Source: Chlorogloeopsis fritschii PCC 6912
GTDB taxonomy: Bacteria > Cyanobacteriota > Cyanobacteriia > Cyanobacteriales > Nostocaceae
Direction of reading: 5' to 3'
Assembly: GCF_000317285.1 (NCBI RefSeq)
Contig: NZ_AJLN01000078.1
Location: 1 to 64,000, forward strand
DNA: 64,000 nucleotides
Position 1 is the stretch's first letter, and each line of letters opens with the position of its first letter. Shown one piece after another: positions 51,157 to 59,740 of this stretch. The position numbers were made by a program, and so were the translations under genes. A model generated the notes under the pieces. That model did not search any database and was not told the DNA's origin. It saw only the letters and a program-made list of their open reading frames with translations.

Positions 51157-53880
51157 ATGCAGTTTAAAAACAAAAATTTATCCCAAGAATTGAAAATACA
51201 GATAAATACTTTGATAGCACAGAAGACTAATAACAGCCAAACTGATGACATCAAAGATGTATGCATTCATCAAATGTTTGAGGCACAGGTAGAAAAATCT
51301 CCTGGAGCGATCGCGGTATTTTTAGACGCTCATAACCTGGCTTCTGGCGTAGAGGAACAACTTACCTACAGGCAACTAAACCAAAGAGCAAACCAACTAG
51401 CGCACTACTTACGTACTTTGGGAGTTGCTCCTGAGGTATTGGTTGGTATTTGCGTGGATCGTTCCGTAGAGATGATAGTAGCAATTTTGGGAGTACTTAA
51501 GGCTGGAGGTACTTACGTGCCCTTAGATCCAGCATATCCTCCGGAACGGTTAGCCTTTATTTTGGAAGACACCAAAATACCATTGATCCTCACTCAAGAA
51601 AAATTAAGAGAGAATTTAACAGCTAATGAAGCACATCTGGTTTGTTTGGACTCAGATTGGGAAGCGATCGCTCACAACAGTCAAGATAATCCTGTAAATT
51701 GGACAACCCCGGATCACCTTATCTACGTTATTTATACTTCTGGTTCTACAGGACAACCAAAGGGTGTAATGATTTCCCACCGTGGTATCAGCAATCAACT
51801 GCGCTGGCGACAAACAACCTTTGAATTAACCAACACAGATAAAGTTCTGCAAACTATATCGTTTAGCTTTGATCCCTCTGTTTGGCAGATATTTTGGCCG
51901 TTATGCTTTGGAGCGCAGTTAGTATTGCCTCGTCCAGGCGGACATCACGATAGTGTTTACTTAATTCAGACAATCATCCAACAGCAAATTACTGTCTTGG
52001 CAATGGTTCCCTCAATGCTGCGTGTATTGCTAGAGGAGAAAGATATTGAGAATTGTCAAAACTTAAAACACATTACCTGTGGTGGCGAAGCTTTACCAAT
52101 CGAACTCGTGGAACGCTTCTTTGCTCGTTTAAATCTAGATAATGTTCTGCATAATTGCTACGGCCCTACAGAAGCTTCTATCGATGCTACATTCTGGACG
52201 TGTCAGCGCCATACAAACTATATCACCGCTCCTATTGGTCGCCCCATTGCTAACACCAATATTTACATCCTAGACTCTGATTTACAACCTGTGCCTATTG
52301 GAAAAGTCGGCGAATTGTACATTGGTGGTGTTGGGTTGGCGCGAGGTTATTTTAATCGTCCAGAATTAACAGCACAAAAATTCATTCCCAACCCTTTTAA
52401 CTCGTCAGAACGTCTGTACAAAACTGGAGACTTGGCACGTTACTTAAGCGACGGTAACATCGAATATGTCGGTAGGATTGACCATCAAGTAAAAATTCGC
52501 GGTTTTCGCATTGAGTTAGAAGAAATCGAGGCAAAGCTATTACAACATCCTGGCGTGCAGGCAAGTGTAGTGATAGCCCGCGAGTATATGTCGGGTGATA
52601 AGTGCTTAGTCGCCTATTTTGTCCCTAATCGGGAGCAAACACCTACAATTAGCGAACTCCGTGACTTTCTCAAGCAGACGCTACCAGATTACATGGTGCC
52701 ATCAGCGTTGGTAATCCTAAATTCTCTACCGCTAACAGCCAACGGCAAGGTAGATCGTCGCGCCCTACCAGCACCAGAACAAAATCGTCCCGAACTAGCA
52801 ACAGACTTTTTAGCACCACGCGATCGCTTAGAACTTCAGTTAACACAAATTTGGGAAGAGAGTTTAGGCATTCACCCGATAGGAGTCACAGACAATTTCT
52901 TTGATTTAGGCGGGCATTCATTGGTTGCTTTGCGTCTATTAGCACAAATCGAGCAGAAATTTGGCACAAGGCTTCCCCTATCGACATTTTTGCAAGCACC
53001 GACAGTAGAAAAACTGGCTGATATTCTCCAGCAGAAAGAATCACAAGCACTCTGGCAACCTTTAGTGGCGATTAAACCCAATGGTAAGAAAGCGCCCGTA
53101 TTCTGCGTACATGGTGCGGATGGTAATATTATTGTCTTCCACAACTTAGCTTGTTATTTAGATGCAGATCAGCCAGTTTATGCCTTGCAACCCTTTGGCT
53201 TAGATGGGAAGCAACCTTTCCAAACCAAAATTGAAGATATGGCATCTGACTACATAAAAGAGATCCGTACCATCCAATCAGAAGGGCCTTATTTACTAGC
53301 TGGCTACTCTGCTGGGGGTACAATCGCTTTCGAGATGGCACAGCAATTGGTTGCGCAAGGGGAAAAGGTAGCTCTGTTAGCGTTGTTTGATACTTGTAGT
53401 TCAGTTTATTTCCACGAATTATCATTCCGTCAATGGATTGCTCGCCATTGGCATAACTTTTGGCAACTCGACGAACCAAAACAGAAGCTGAACTACTTAT
53501 TTATGGCGATACAGCAACGCCTTCAGAAAATTAACAAAAAGTTCGGTTTGGATAATATTGGTGCAGAATCACCATATGCCCATGTATCTTTGGAATACAA
53601 CTCAAACTTATTAGAGGATGCTCTATTTATCACTCAACAGCAAGCTGTTAGGAAATATCACCCACAGGCATATTCTGGCAAAGTAACCCTTTTCCGGAGC
53701 AATGAGCAGATTTGGTGGCTGGAAGGCGATCGCTCGTTAGGTTGGAGAGAACTAGCTGAAGTGGAGGTTCACGCGATTCCAGGTGATCACAATAACATAG
53801 TCAGAGCTAACGTACAGTCTCTAGGCGAAAAATTGAGTGATTGTTTGAGAAGGGTAGATCAACATCACTCAGTCAAATAA
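51157..53880 (+). CDS. One-module NRPS: adenylation-PCP-thioesterase
   Basis: 907 residues. There is no condensation domain, only about 45 residues before the adenylation domain. Core motifs are intact: LTYRQLN, LKAGGTYVPLDP, IYTSGSTGQPKGV, NCYGPTEASID, GELYIGGVGLARGYF, YKTGDLARY, VKIRGFRIELEEIE and NGKVDRRALP. The carrier domain is DNFFDLGGHSLVALRLL, with the phosphopantetheine site Ser588. The type I thioesterase has GYSAGG with Ser718, Asp745 and His878. From the motif-anchored positions I read a specificity pocket of D-P-W-A-T-G-C-I-D. The first Asp is the residue that binds an alpha-amino group, so an amino acid substrate is likely, but I cannot name it. The start at 51157 is an ATG in the middle of a longer open frame. 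No phosphopantetheinyl transferase is nearby. Confidence 0.92.
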   Translation: MQFKNKNLSQELKIQINTLIAQKTNNSQTDDIKDVCIHQMFEAQVEKSPGAIAVFLDAHNLASGVEEQLTYRQLNQRANQLAHYLRTLGVAPEVLVGICVDRSVEMIVAILGVLKAGGTYVPLDPAYPPERLAFILEDTKIPLILTQEKLRENLTANEAHLVCLDSDWEAIAHNSQDNPVNWTTPDHLIYVIYTSGSTGQPKGVMISHRGISNQLRWRQTTFELTNTDKVLQTISFSFDPSVWQIFWPLCFGAQLVLPRPGGHHDSVYLIQTIIQQQITVLAMVPSMLRVLLEEKDIENCQNLKHITCGGEALPIELVERFFARLNLDNVLHNCYGPTEASIDATFWTCQRHTNYITAPIGRPIANTNIYILDSDLQPVPIGKVGELYIGGVGLARGYFNRPELTAQKFIPNPFNSSERLYKTGDLARYLSDGNIEYVGRIDHQVKIRGFRIELEEIEAKLLQHPGVQASVVIAREYMSGDKCLVAYFVPNREQTPTISELRDFLKQTLPDYMVPSALVILNSLPLTANGKVDRRALPAPEQNRPELATDFLAPRDRLELQLTQIWEESLGIHPIGVTDNFFDLGGHSLVALRLLAQIEQKFGTRLPLSTFLQAPTVEKLADILQQKESQALWQPLVAIKPNGKKAPVFCVHGADGNIIVFHNLACYLDADQPVYALQPFGLDGKQPFQTKIEDMASDYIKEIRTIQSEGPYLLAGYSAGGTIAFEMAQQLVAQGEKVALLALFDTCSSVYFHELSFRQWIARHWHNFWQLDEPKQKLNYLFMAIQQRLQKINKKFGLDNIGAESPYAHVSLEYNSNLLEDALFITQQQAVRKYHPQAYSGKVTLFRSNEQIWWLEGDRSLGWRELAEVEVHAIPGDHNNIVRANVQSLGEKLSDCLRRVDQHHSVK

Positions 53881-53973
53881 CTTAACAAATGGGCTGCAAA
53901 CGACCTTCTAGCTGTACAGTGAAATCAATTAGCCTTTACACATTGGCAATTGATAACAAAAAGGGAAAAACTT

Positions 53974-54189
53974 ATGGTTCAACGTGGATCTAAAGTACGT
54001 ATTCTCCGCCCAGAGTCCTACTGGTTTCAGGATGTAGGAACAGTGGCGTCTATCGAGCAAGGCGGCACTAGCAGATATCCCGTGATTGTCAGATTTGAGA
54101 AGGTAAATTATGCCGGTGTCAACACCAACAACTTTGCCCAAGATGAGTTAGTAGAGGTTGAAGCACCTAAAGCAAAACCGAAAAAATAA
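53974..54189 (+). CDS. psaE: Photosystem I reaction centre subunit IV (PsaE)
   Basis: 71 residues, [19 protein letters not shown] at the start, then [43 protein letters not shown], an SH3-like barrel on the stromal face of photosystem I that helps dock ferredoxin and stabilise PsaC. AAGGG lies eleven bases before the ATG. The NRPS stop is 93 bp upstream; this spacer presumably carries the psaE promoter. Confidence 0.96.
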   Translation: MVQRGSKVRILRPESYWFQDVGTVASIEQGGTSRYPVIVRFEKVNYAGVNTNNFAQDELVEVEAPKAKPKK

Positions 54190-54294
54190 AGTAGTAGGGC
54201 TGTTTTCAAACCTCCAACACCCCCAAGGGAGAGGCTACACTAACTGAGTGTGCCAGCGCAAACTCTACATAAAAATCATACTTTGAGTCTGTAA

Positions 54295-54325
54295 AGGCAG
54301 GCTTTGTGTGTGTAGCTTCAGACTT
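54295..54325. repeat. Interspersed 31-bp repeat (AGGCAGGCTT type), copy 2
   Basis: AGGCAGGCTTTGTGTGTGTA and following TCAGACTT match 32331-32361 at about 27 of 31 positions. It is in the 298-bp gap between psaE and mutM. Confidence 0.65.
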
Positions 54326-54487
54326 TGAACTGCAATCCTTAAGTTTGAAAACACGCTTGGGCGGCTAGCAAAGTCAATAACCACCTGGTAAAGTCAATTT
54401 CGGGAGTAAGGAGTAGCAGGTAAGGAGTTAAGGCTTCTATCCACTACTCACTACTCCCGATCTAGTCATCTACCAAAATCAACTCAA

Positions 54488-55351
54488 ATGCCTGAATTGC
54501 CTGAAGTAGAAACAGTTCGACGGGGGCTAAATCAATTAACCCTAAACCAAAAAATTGTAGGTACAGATGCGCTGTTGCATCGCACGATCGCCTACCCGCA
54601 TTCAGTGGATGATTTTGTAACTGGCATTCAGGGAAGCGTGATCGCTACTTGGCATCGTCGTGGCAAATACCTCCTCGCCGAACTCTCTCCCCCTGCCCCC
54701 CTCTCCTCTGCTCCCACTCCTGTTGGCTTCCTCGGCGTTCACCTGCGAATGACTGGTCAATTGCTATGGTTGCATCGCGATGAGCCTCTACACAAACACA
54801 CACGAGTCAGGTTATTCTTTGAGGATGGGTGGGAATTGCGCTTTGTCGATCAACGTACCTTTGGTCAAATGTGGTGGGTTCCACCTGATAAAAAACCGGA
54901 AAGCGTGATTACTGGTTTAGCAAAACTAGCAGCAGATCCCTTCTCACCTGATTTTACAGTTGATTATTTAGCAAATAAACTACAAAAAAGTCGCCGTCCC
55001 ATCAAAACCGCACTGCTAGATCAGTCTATCGTTGCGGGATTAGGTAATATCTATGCTGACGAAGCCTTATTTCTCAGTGGCATATTACCAGAAACTTTGT
55101 GTACAGATTTGCAGCGAGAGCAAATAGAGCGATTGCAAGCAGCGATCGTCAAAGTCTTAGCAACTAGTATTGAAGCTGGTGGAACAACTTTTAGCAATTT
55201 TTTAAACGTTAAGGGCGTAAACGGCAATTATGGCGGCGTGGCTTGGGTTTATAACCGCGCTGGCGAACCTTGTCGTGTTTGTAGTACACCGATCCAACGG
55301 ATTAGACTAGCTGGACGTTCTAGTCATTTTTGCAACCAGTGCCAAAAATAG
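54488..55351 (+). CDS. mutM: Formamidopyrimidine-DNA glycosylase
   Basis: 287 residues. The catalytic N-terminus PELPEVETVRRGL (Pro2 nucleophile after Met removal) is exact. The helix-two-turn-helix region (LDQSIVAGLGNIYADEALF) and the C-terminal zinc finger (CRVCSTPIQRIRLAGRSSHFCNQCQ) are intact. The enzyme excises 8-oxoguanine and formamidopyrimidines. Between the RGKYLLAEL and LGVHLRMTGQL blocks lie about 14 extra residues (SPPAPLSSAPTPVG) coded by CT-rich repeat sequence at 54684-54726; this surface loop is variable in the family, so function is probably kept. Confidence 0.95.
   Translation: MPELPEVETVRRGLNQLTLNQKIVGTDALLHRTIAYPHSVDDFVTGIQGSVIATWHRRGKYLLAELSPPAPLSSAPTPVGFLGVHLRMTGQLLWLHRDEPLHKHTRVRLFFEDGWELRFVDQRTFGQMWWVPPDKKPESVITGLAKLAADPFSPDFTVDYLANKLQKSRRPIKTALLDQSIVAGLGNIYADEALFLSGILPETLCTDLQREQIERLQAAIVKVLATSIEAGGTTFSNFLNVKGVNGNYGGVAWVYNRAGEPCRVCSTPIQRIRLAGRSSHFCNQCQK
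54684..54726. repeat. CT-rich low-complexity insertion inside mutM
   Basis: Runs of CTCTCC, CCCCCTG and CTCCTCTGCTCC between two conserved protein blocks. Composition is very different from the rest of the gene and resembles spacer repeats in this window. Confidence 0.65.
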
Positions 55352-55993
55352 GGAATTCCAAATTACAGCAGAAGTCAGGAGCTAGGAGCCATAAGTAAAA
55401 TAGGCTATGACTTTGAAACTAAAGTTTGTACCTCATCAACTTGAAATCTGCTGTAAAAGTTAAAAATTGAAACTGTTTGCAGCTATTAGTGGCAATTTAG
55501 TATAACTATTTAATACACTGAAAGTAGTTGGTGATTGATGTTTAGTAGTTAATAACTGATAGCTAATATTTAGTATGTTTAGTAATATAGTAGTTGATAA
55601 TTACTAAGGACTAGTCACAAACTACTAACAGTTAGCATATACATTTATTTTTGAGGAGATTCTGGATCTGAACTCTAAATTCTGTGTTTTTTGCTTATAA
55701 TTTTGAATTTACTAATACTTGCCATTTAAGATTTGGAAGAATTTAAAATCTATCAAATAGATGATGAAATTATCTTAAAGGCAGGACAAAATTATCAGGT
55801 AGACAACCATAATTAAATGTAATATTCCCATTCCTAGACCAGATAGAAATTGCCTTTTACTATCTATCCTCTGTTCATTTATATTAAGTATTCCCCAATT
55901 AAATAAAGCAAAACTAATTCCTAGCTCAATAGAGACTAGATACAAGATAGAATCCTGTATAAAAGCAAATTAGTAAATCCAAGAGGGGAATTC
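55352..55993. other. Long AT-rich intergenic region before ndhO
   Basis: 642 bp, strongly AT-rich with many copies of TAGTA and ACTA words. No credible gene and no T-tailed hairpin. It must contain the ndhO promoter and possibly a long leader. Confidence 0.5.
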
Positions 55994-56209
55994 ATGCCTA
56001 TCAAAAGAGGAGACACAGTTCGTGTTAATCGCGAAAAGCTGGAAAACAGTATAGAAGCACAAGCTAGCGATACTCGCTTTCCTTCCTATCTGTTTGATAG
56101 TAAAGGTGAAGTTGTAGATATCAAAGGTGATTATGCCTTTGTGAAATTCGGGCTAGTACCAACACCCAATATATGGTTGCGTTTAGATCAACTTGAAGAG
56201 TTTAAGTAG
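55994..56209 (+). CDS. ndhO: NAD(P)H-quinone oxidoreductase subunit O (NdhO)
   Basis: 71 residues. [19 protein letters not shown], then [25 protein letters not shown] and the end [10 protein letters not shown] are the conserved NdhO blocks. NdhO is a small peripheral subunit of the cyanobacterial NDH-1 complex on the cytoplasmic face of thylakoids, acting in cyclic electron flow and respiration. AGAGGGG lies six bases before the ATG. The malate dehydrogenase gene starts 17 bp after its stop, so the two are probably co-transcribed. Confidence 0.96.
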   Translation: MPIKRGDTVRVNREKLENSIEAQASDTRFPSYLFDSKGEVVDIKGDYAFVKFGLVPTPNIWLRLDQLEEFK

Positions 56210-56226
56210 AGTTTAAAAATAAGATT

Positions 56227-57207
56227 ATGTATTCTTCCCCTTCCTCCCCACTTTTGTGTCATTCACCCCGCGTTACCGTGATCGGTGCTGGTAGAGTAGG
56301 CAGTACCCTTGCCCAACGCATCGCCGAAAAAAATCTAGCCGATGTGGTTTTGTTGGATATTGTTCAGGGAATGCCCCAAGGGCTGGCACTAGATTTGTTG
56401 GAGGCAAGGGGAATTGAACTACATAACCGCAAGATTATTGGCACCAACAACTATGCCGATACAACTGGTTCGGATATTGTGGTGATTACGGCAGGCTTTC
56501 CCCGTAAACCAGGCATGAGTCGAGATGATTTACTGCGGACAAATGCCAAGATAGTCGTAGAAGCAGCCAAAAACGCGATCGCTTACTCTCCTGATGCCAT
56601 ATTTATTATCGTCACCAATCCCTTGGATGTAATGACTTATTTAGCTTGGCAAGCAATAGGATTACCACGCGATCGCGTTATGGGTATGGCAGGCGTGTTA
56701 GACTCGGCACGCTTTGAAACCTTCATTGCGATGGAATTGGGAGTTTTGCCTAGTGATGTTAAAGCAATGGTAATGGGCAGCCACGGTGATTTAATGGTTC
56801 CAATTCCGCGTTTCGCTACCGTCAACGGCATTCCAGTTACAGAATTATTAGATGCAGCCACAATTGAACGTTTGGTAGAACGTACCCGCAACGGTGGCGC
56901 AGAAATTGTGGAACTAATGCAAACAGGTGGTGCATTTTTTGCCCCAGCCTCAGCTACGTGCGTAATGGTGGAATCGATTCTGCTCAACCAGTCGCGTTTA
57001 TTACCTGTAGCAGCCTATCTTCAAGGTGAGTACGGCTTGAACGATGTTTTTATTGGCGTACCTTGTCGCTTGGGATGTGGTGGAATTGCAGATGTGTTGG
57101 AATTAAATCTCACCGATGAAGAGACAGCAGCGCTCCATATTTCGGCACAGTCTGTACGGAATAATATTGAACGGGCACAGGAAATTCTTACCAGCGTGAC
57201 TAGGTAA
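56227..57207 (+). CDS. mdh: Malate dehydrogenase (LDH-like)
   Basis: 326 residues. The NAD-binding motif is VIGAGRVGSTLAQRIA with an acidic residue (LLDI) after beta-2, consistent with NAD use. The substrate loop GFPRKPGMSRDDLLRTN has the Arg that marks malate rather than lactate dehydrogenase, and MGSHGDLMVP has the catalytic His. It interconverts malate and oxaloacetate. The first 12 residues (SSPSSPLLCHSP) are additional, and the true start could be later, although no other start codon precedes RVTVIGAG. Its stop directly abuts the stop of the convergent regulator gene, with no base between. Confidence 0.94.
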   Translation: MYSSPSSPLLCHSPRVTVIGAGRVGSTLAQRIAEKNLADVVLLDIVQGMPQGLALDLLEARGIELHNRKIIGTNNYADTTGSDIVVITAGFPRKPGMSRDDLLRTNAKIVVEAAKNAIAYSPDAIFIIVTNPLDVMTYLAWQAIGLPRDRVMGMAGVLDSARFETFIAMELGVLPSDVKAMVMGSHGDLMVPIPRFATVNGIPVTELLDAATIERLVERTRNGGAEIVELMQTGGAFFAPASATCVMVESILLNQSRLLPVAAYLQGEYGLNDVFIGVPCRLGCGGIADVLELNLTDEETAALHISAQSVRNNIERAQEILTSVTR

Positions 57208-57879
57208 TTACAATGTGTTTGAGAAAAGCCTTCCTACAAGCTGGGCACGAGACGAAACATCAAGCTTGCGAAACATCCGTTTTAAAGCTTGCTTAACAGA
57301 ATTTTCTGTAATCCAAAGAGATGCGCCAATTTCAGCATTTGTCAGCCCGTGTGCCACTAGTTCAGCAATTTGAAGTTCACGGGGTGTTAAACGATTCATA
57401 TCCAAAGAATTCCATTCTGTGGATTGCAACCGTATCGCTGTTAACCAGGTTGACAGATGCAAGCAAAAAGCGCTCAAATCAGCTAGATCCTTAGCATTAA
57501 AAGCAGGATTACCCCGAATGCGGGTAAAGCCAACTCCACCAATAAGTTGCCCGTTGCTTACAATTGGCCCGACCATCACATGACCGTGGTCAGCGCGCGG
57601 GCATATAATTTTCCACATGGGGGCAGATAACAACAATTCTTCGTGAACTGGAGCATGGTGTTCAACTAAGTAGCGCAAGACAGGATTATGTTCTACTGAT
57701 GCAGCTAATTGCAAGATGCCCTGAAGACGTGTAGGGGCTGGGAGTTGATTGAAAAAGAAAAGTCCCCAACGTTGAGCAGCAAAATACTCACCAACTTTAA
57801 CCATGACTTGCAGTCGTAAGTCTTGCTCATCACGAGCGTGGGCGATTTCTTGAAATAAAGACTGTAAAGTGTTTGCCAT
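57208..57879 (-). CDS. GAF-like sensor with LuxR-type DNA-binding domain
   Basis: 223 residues from MANTLQSLFQEIAHARDEQ; an adjacent ATG at 57882 and a GTG at 57921 are alternatives. Residues about 20-150 look like a GAF fold (EYFAAQRWGLFFFNQLPAP, GGVGFTRIRGNPAFNAKDLADLSAF). The C-terminal helix-turn-helix is NRLTPRELQIAELVAHGLTNAEIGASLWITENSVKQALKRMFRKLDV in pattern, a LuxR/NarL type with all key positions. It is thus a one-component regulator with a small-molecule or redox sensor. It is divergent from the sulfurtransferase gene, separated by about 100 bp, and convergent with mdh. Confidence 0.85.
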   Translation of the reverse strand: MANTLQSLFQEIAHARDEQDLRLQVMVKVGEYFAAQRWGLFFFNQLPAPTRLQGILQLAASVEHNPVLRYLVEHHAPVHEELLLSAPMWKIICPRADHGHVMVGPIVSNGQLIGGVGFTRIRGNPAFNAKDLADLSAFCLHLSTWLTAIRLQSTEWNSLDMNRLTPRELQIAELVAHGLTNAEIGASLWITENSVKQALKRMFRKLDVSSRAQLVGRLFSNTL

Positions 57880-57978
57880 CATTGCTACTGCAAAATGTAC
57901 TCGTTCGAGGACTAGGCGCACTTAGGAAATTAATTTTACTCTAGCCTCATCACAGTTACAGAGCAAGGAGTAAACCTG

Positions 57979-58818
57979 ATGTCATTGTCAAGTTATGCCC
58001 ATCCGGAAGTTCTCGCAGATATGCAATGGGTTGCTGAACATTTACATGATCCTAAAGTGCGTCTTCTAGAAGTAGATATTGATACCAAAGCTTACGAATC
58101 CGGACATATTCCCGGTGCTGTGTTCTGGAATGGTTTGACGACAATCTTGCAGCCTGATTACCGTGTCAATTTTGATCAAGGAGCGTTAGAAGAATTGCTC
58201 GCGCGATCGGGTATAGCCAATGACACAACCGTGATTATTTATGGCAATCATAATGTTGGTGCTCCTTGGGGCTTTTGGTTCCTGAAAGCACTCGGACATC
58301 AAGATGTACGGATAATGAATGGCGATCGCCAGAAATGGATTGCCCAAGGAGGCTCTCTGACAACTGAAATTCCTGCGATCGCAGCAACTAAGTATAAAAT
58401 TCAAAATCTCAATTCAGGTATACGTGCCCTGCGAGATGAAGTACAAACAGCAATTGGTAAGTCAGACTGCCTTTTAGTAGATGTGCGTACACCTCAAGAG
58501 TACTCTGGTGAATTATTTACCATGCAGCCACCACAAGGAACTCAGCGAGCAGGACATATTCCGGGTGCAGTCCATATTTTTTATGAATCAGCCTTGAATG
58601 AAGATAATACCTTTAAATCAGCTGATGAACTGTATGCTTTGTATATTAATAAAGGTATTACCACCGATAAGGCAGTGCTAACATACTGTGCAATTGGGGC
58701 GCGTTCTGCACATACTTGGTTTGTTTTAAAGTATTTGCTAGGCTACGAGAATGTACGCAATTATGATGGCTCTTGGAATGAGTGGGGGAATCTACCTGAT
58801 ACGCCAGTTGAGAAATAG
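57979..58818 (+). CDS. Two-domain sulfurtransferase (rhodanese family)
   Basis: 279 residues with tandem rhodanese domains. The N-terminal domain (about 15-140) has the CH2A-type start VRLLEVDID and HIPGAVFWN but no cysteine at the active loop (GNHNVGAPW). The C-terminal domain (about 160-275) has LLVDVRTPQEYSG, AGHIPGAVHI and the active-site loop TYCAIGARSA with Cys237. It moves sulfur from thiosulfate or 3-mercaptopyruvate to a thiol acceptor. The six-residue loop CAIGARS is closer to the thiosulfate type than the CGSGVT loop of mercaptopyruvate enzymes. Promoter sequence must lie in the 100-bp spacer shared with the divergent LuxR-type gene, a candidate regulator. Confidence 0.9.
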   Translation: MSLSSYAHPEVLADMQWVAEHLHDPKVRLLEVDIDTKAYESGHIPGAVFWNGLTTILQPDYRVNFDQGALEELLARSGIANDTTVIIYGNHNVGAPWGFWFLKALGHQDVRIMNGDRQKWIAQGGSLTTEIPAIAATKYKIQNLNSGIRALRDEVQTAIGKSDCLLVDVRTPQEYSGELFTMQPPQGTQRAGHIPGAVHIFYESALNEDNTFKSADELYALYINKGITTDKAVLTYCAIGARSAHTWFVLKYLLGYENVRNYDGSWNEWGNLPDTPVEK

Positions 58819-58848
58819 TCAGGACTTATGCACGAGTTATGGAATAAT

Positions 58849-58876
58849 AAACCGCAGAGGACGCGGAGGGCACGGA
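58849..58876. repeat. ACCGCAGAGGACGCGGAGG-type dispersed repeat
   Basis: Purine-rich phrase about 30 bp after the sulfurtransferase stop, related to 44217-44246 and in style to part of the insert at 5430-5460. Confidence 0.6.
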
Positions 58877-58978
58877 GTCAAGAGGATATTAGAGAGATTT
58901 TGCGTAAGTTTTAAGAATAATGCGACTACATTGCTAGATAAGTTGGAGAATCCCCGTTTTAGTGAAAATTGATAGCAC

Positions 58979-59362
58979 TTATATTGCTAATGCCTCCATT
59001 ATTTCTGCTCGCTCGATTTCTGATTCATCCCGAATTTTGAAGTAGTAATAGAGGTTTGCAACTGTTAAGTCCGAAGCTTGCTGTAAGTTCTTTGGAACTA
59101 ATGTTCTGTAACCGACATTACCAGCTTGTTGACTTACGTAAGCTTCGTACTCTTTACGTAATGCTGGTTTGAACATAAATATTAGCTGGTCACGCAGCGA
59201 AAAGAAATGTAATTTTTCGCTTAAATTTTCGTATGCAAGTTGTTCGGGTGGTGCTGGTAAAGCGGTTATGGTTTGATTGGTATCTGGGATGTTATTAAAT
59301 TCAGAAGTGTTGAAATCGGCACTATTTAAAAGTTTAAGTTCTGAAGGGGAGAGCGATCGCAT
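58979..59362 (-). CDS. Hypothetical protein, divergent from the dynamin-like remnant
   Basis: 127 residues with no membrane segment. The N-terminal third is polar (SADFNTSEFNNIPDTNQTITALPAPPEQL), the rest helical (FMFKPALRKEYEAYVSQQAG, LYYYFKIRDESEIERAEIMEAL). The only ATG that gives the full frame is at 59362, inside the CATG that also holds the start of the plus-strand fragment at 59361, so the two starts overlap. I do not recognise a family. It could be a real small gene or, given the decayed neighbourhood, a leftover. Confidence 0.5.
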   Translation of the reverse strand: MRSLSPSELKLLNSADFNTSEFNNIPDTNQTITALPAPPEQLAYENLSEKLHFFSLRDQLIFMFKPALRKEYEAYVSQQAGNVGYRTLVPKNLQQASDLTVANLYYYFKIRDESEIERAEIMEALAI

Positions 59363-59740
59363 GGGTAGTAAAAGTAAATTATGGTCTTCTGAACATAGTC
59401 ATCTTTTCAGCCAAAAACAACTAATACAAGATTATACAAACCAATTTATTAGAGACTTATCGGTGGAAGTAGATGAATGGGGGAACAAAAAACTGAAAGA
59501 CCTAATTTTGAAAGAATCACTTAAAATTTTAGATAAAAGATTGAATATCAATTAAATGCCATTCAAACAGACTTTCAAAAATTAGACACACAAGTAAACA
59601 CAAATTTTAGCGAACAAATTAAACTCTCAATCACTGATGTTAGTGATGGATTTATTGGGTTTGGAGGAATTGGTGGTGGTGTTGGTATAGGAGGAGCTTT
59701 AGCTGCTGGATTGTTAGCATTTACAGGAATCGCTGAGTTT
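59361..59740 (+). pseudogene. Remnant of a dynamin-like protein (C-terminal part), frameshifted
   Basis: An open frame from 59361 (GGGGAGAG precedes the ATG) encodes 64 residues, MGSKSKLWSSEHSHLFSQKQ to KILDKRLNIN, and stops at 59555. A second frame from about 59541 continues the theme: AIQTDFQKLDTQVNTNF, then a Gly-rich membrane hairpin (GFGGIGGGVGIGGALAAG). A charged helical stretch followed by a Gly/Ala-rich hairpin is the pattern at the C-terminus of bacterial dynamin-like GTPases in cyanobacteria. No GTPase domain is left. The family link is inference from pattern, not from a motif with catalytic residues. Confidence 0.5.
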
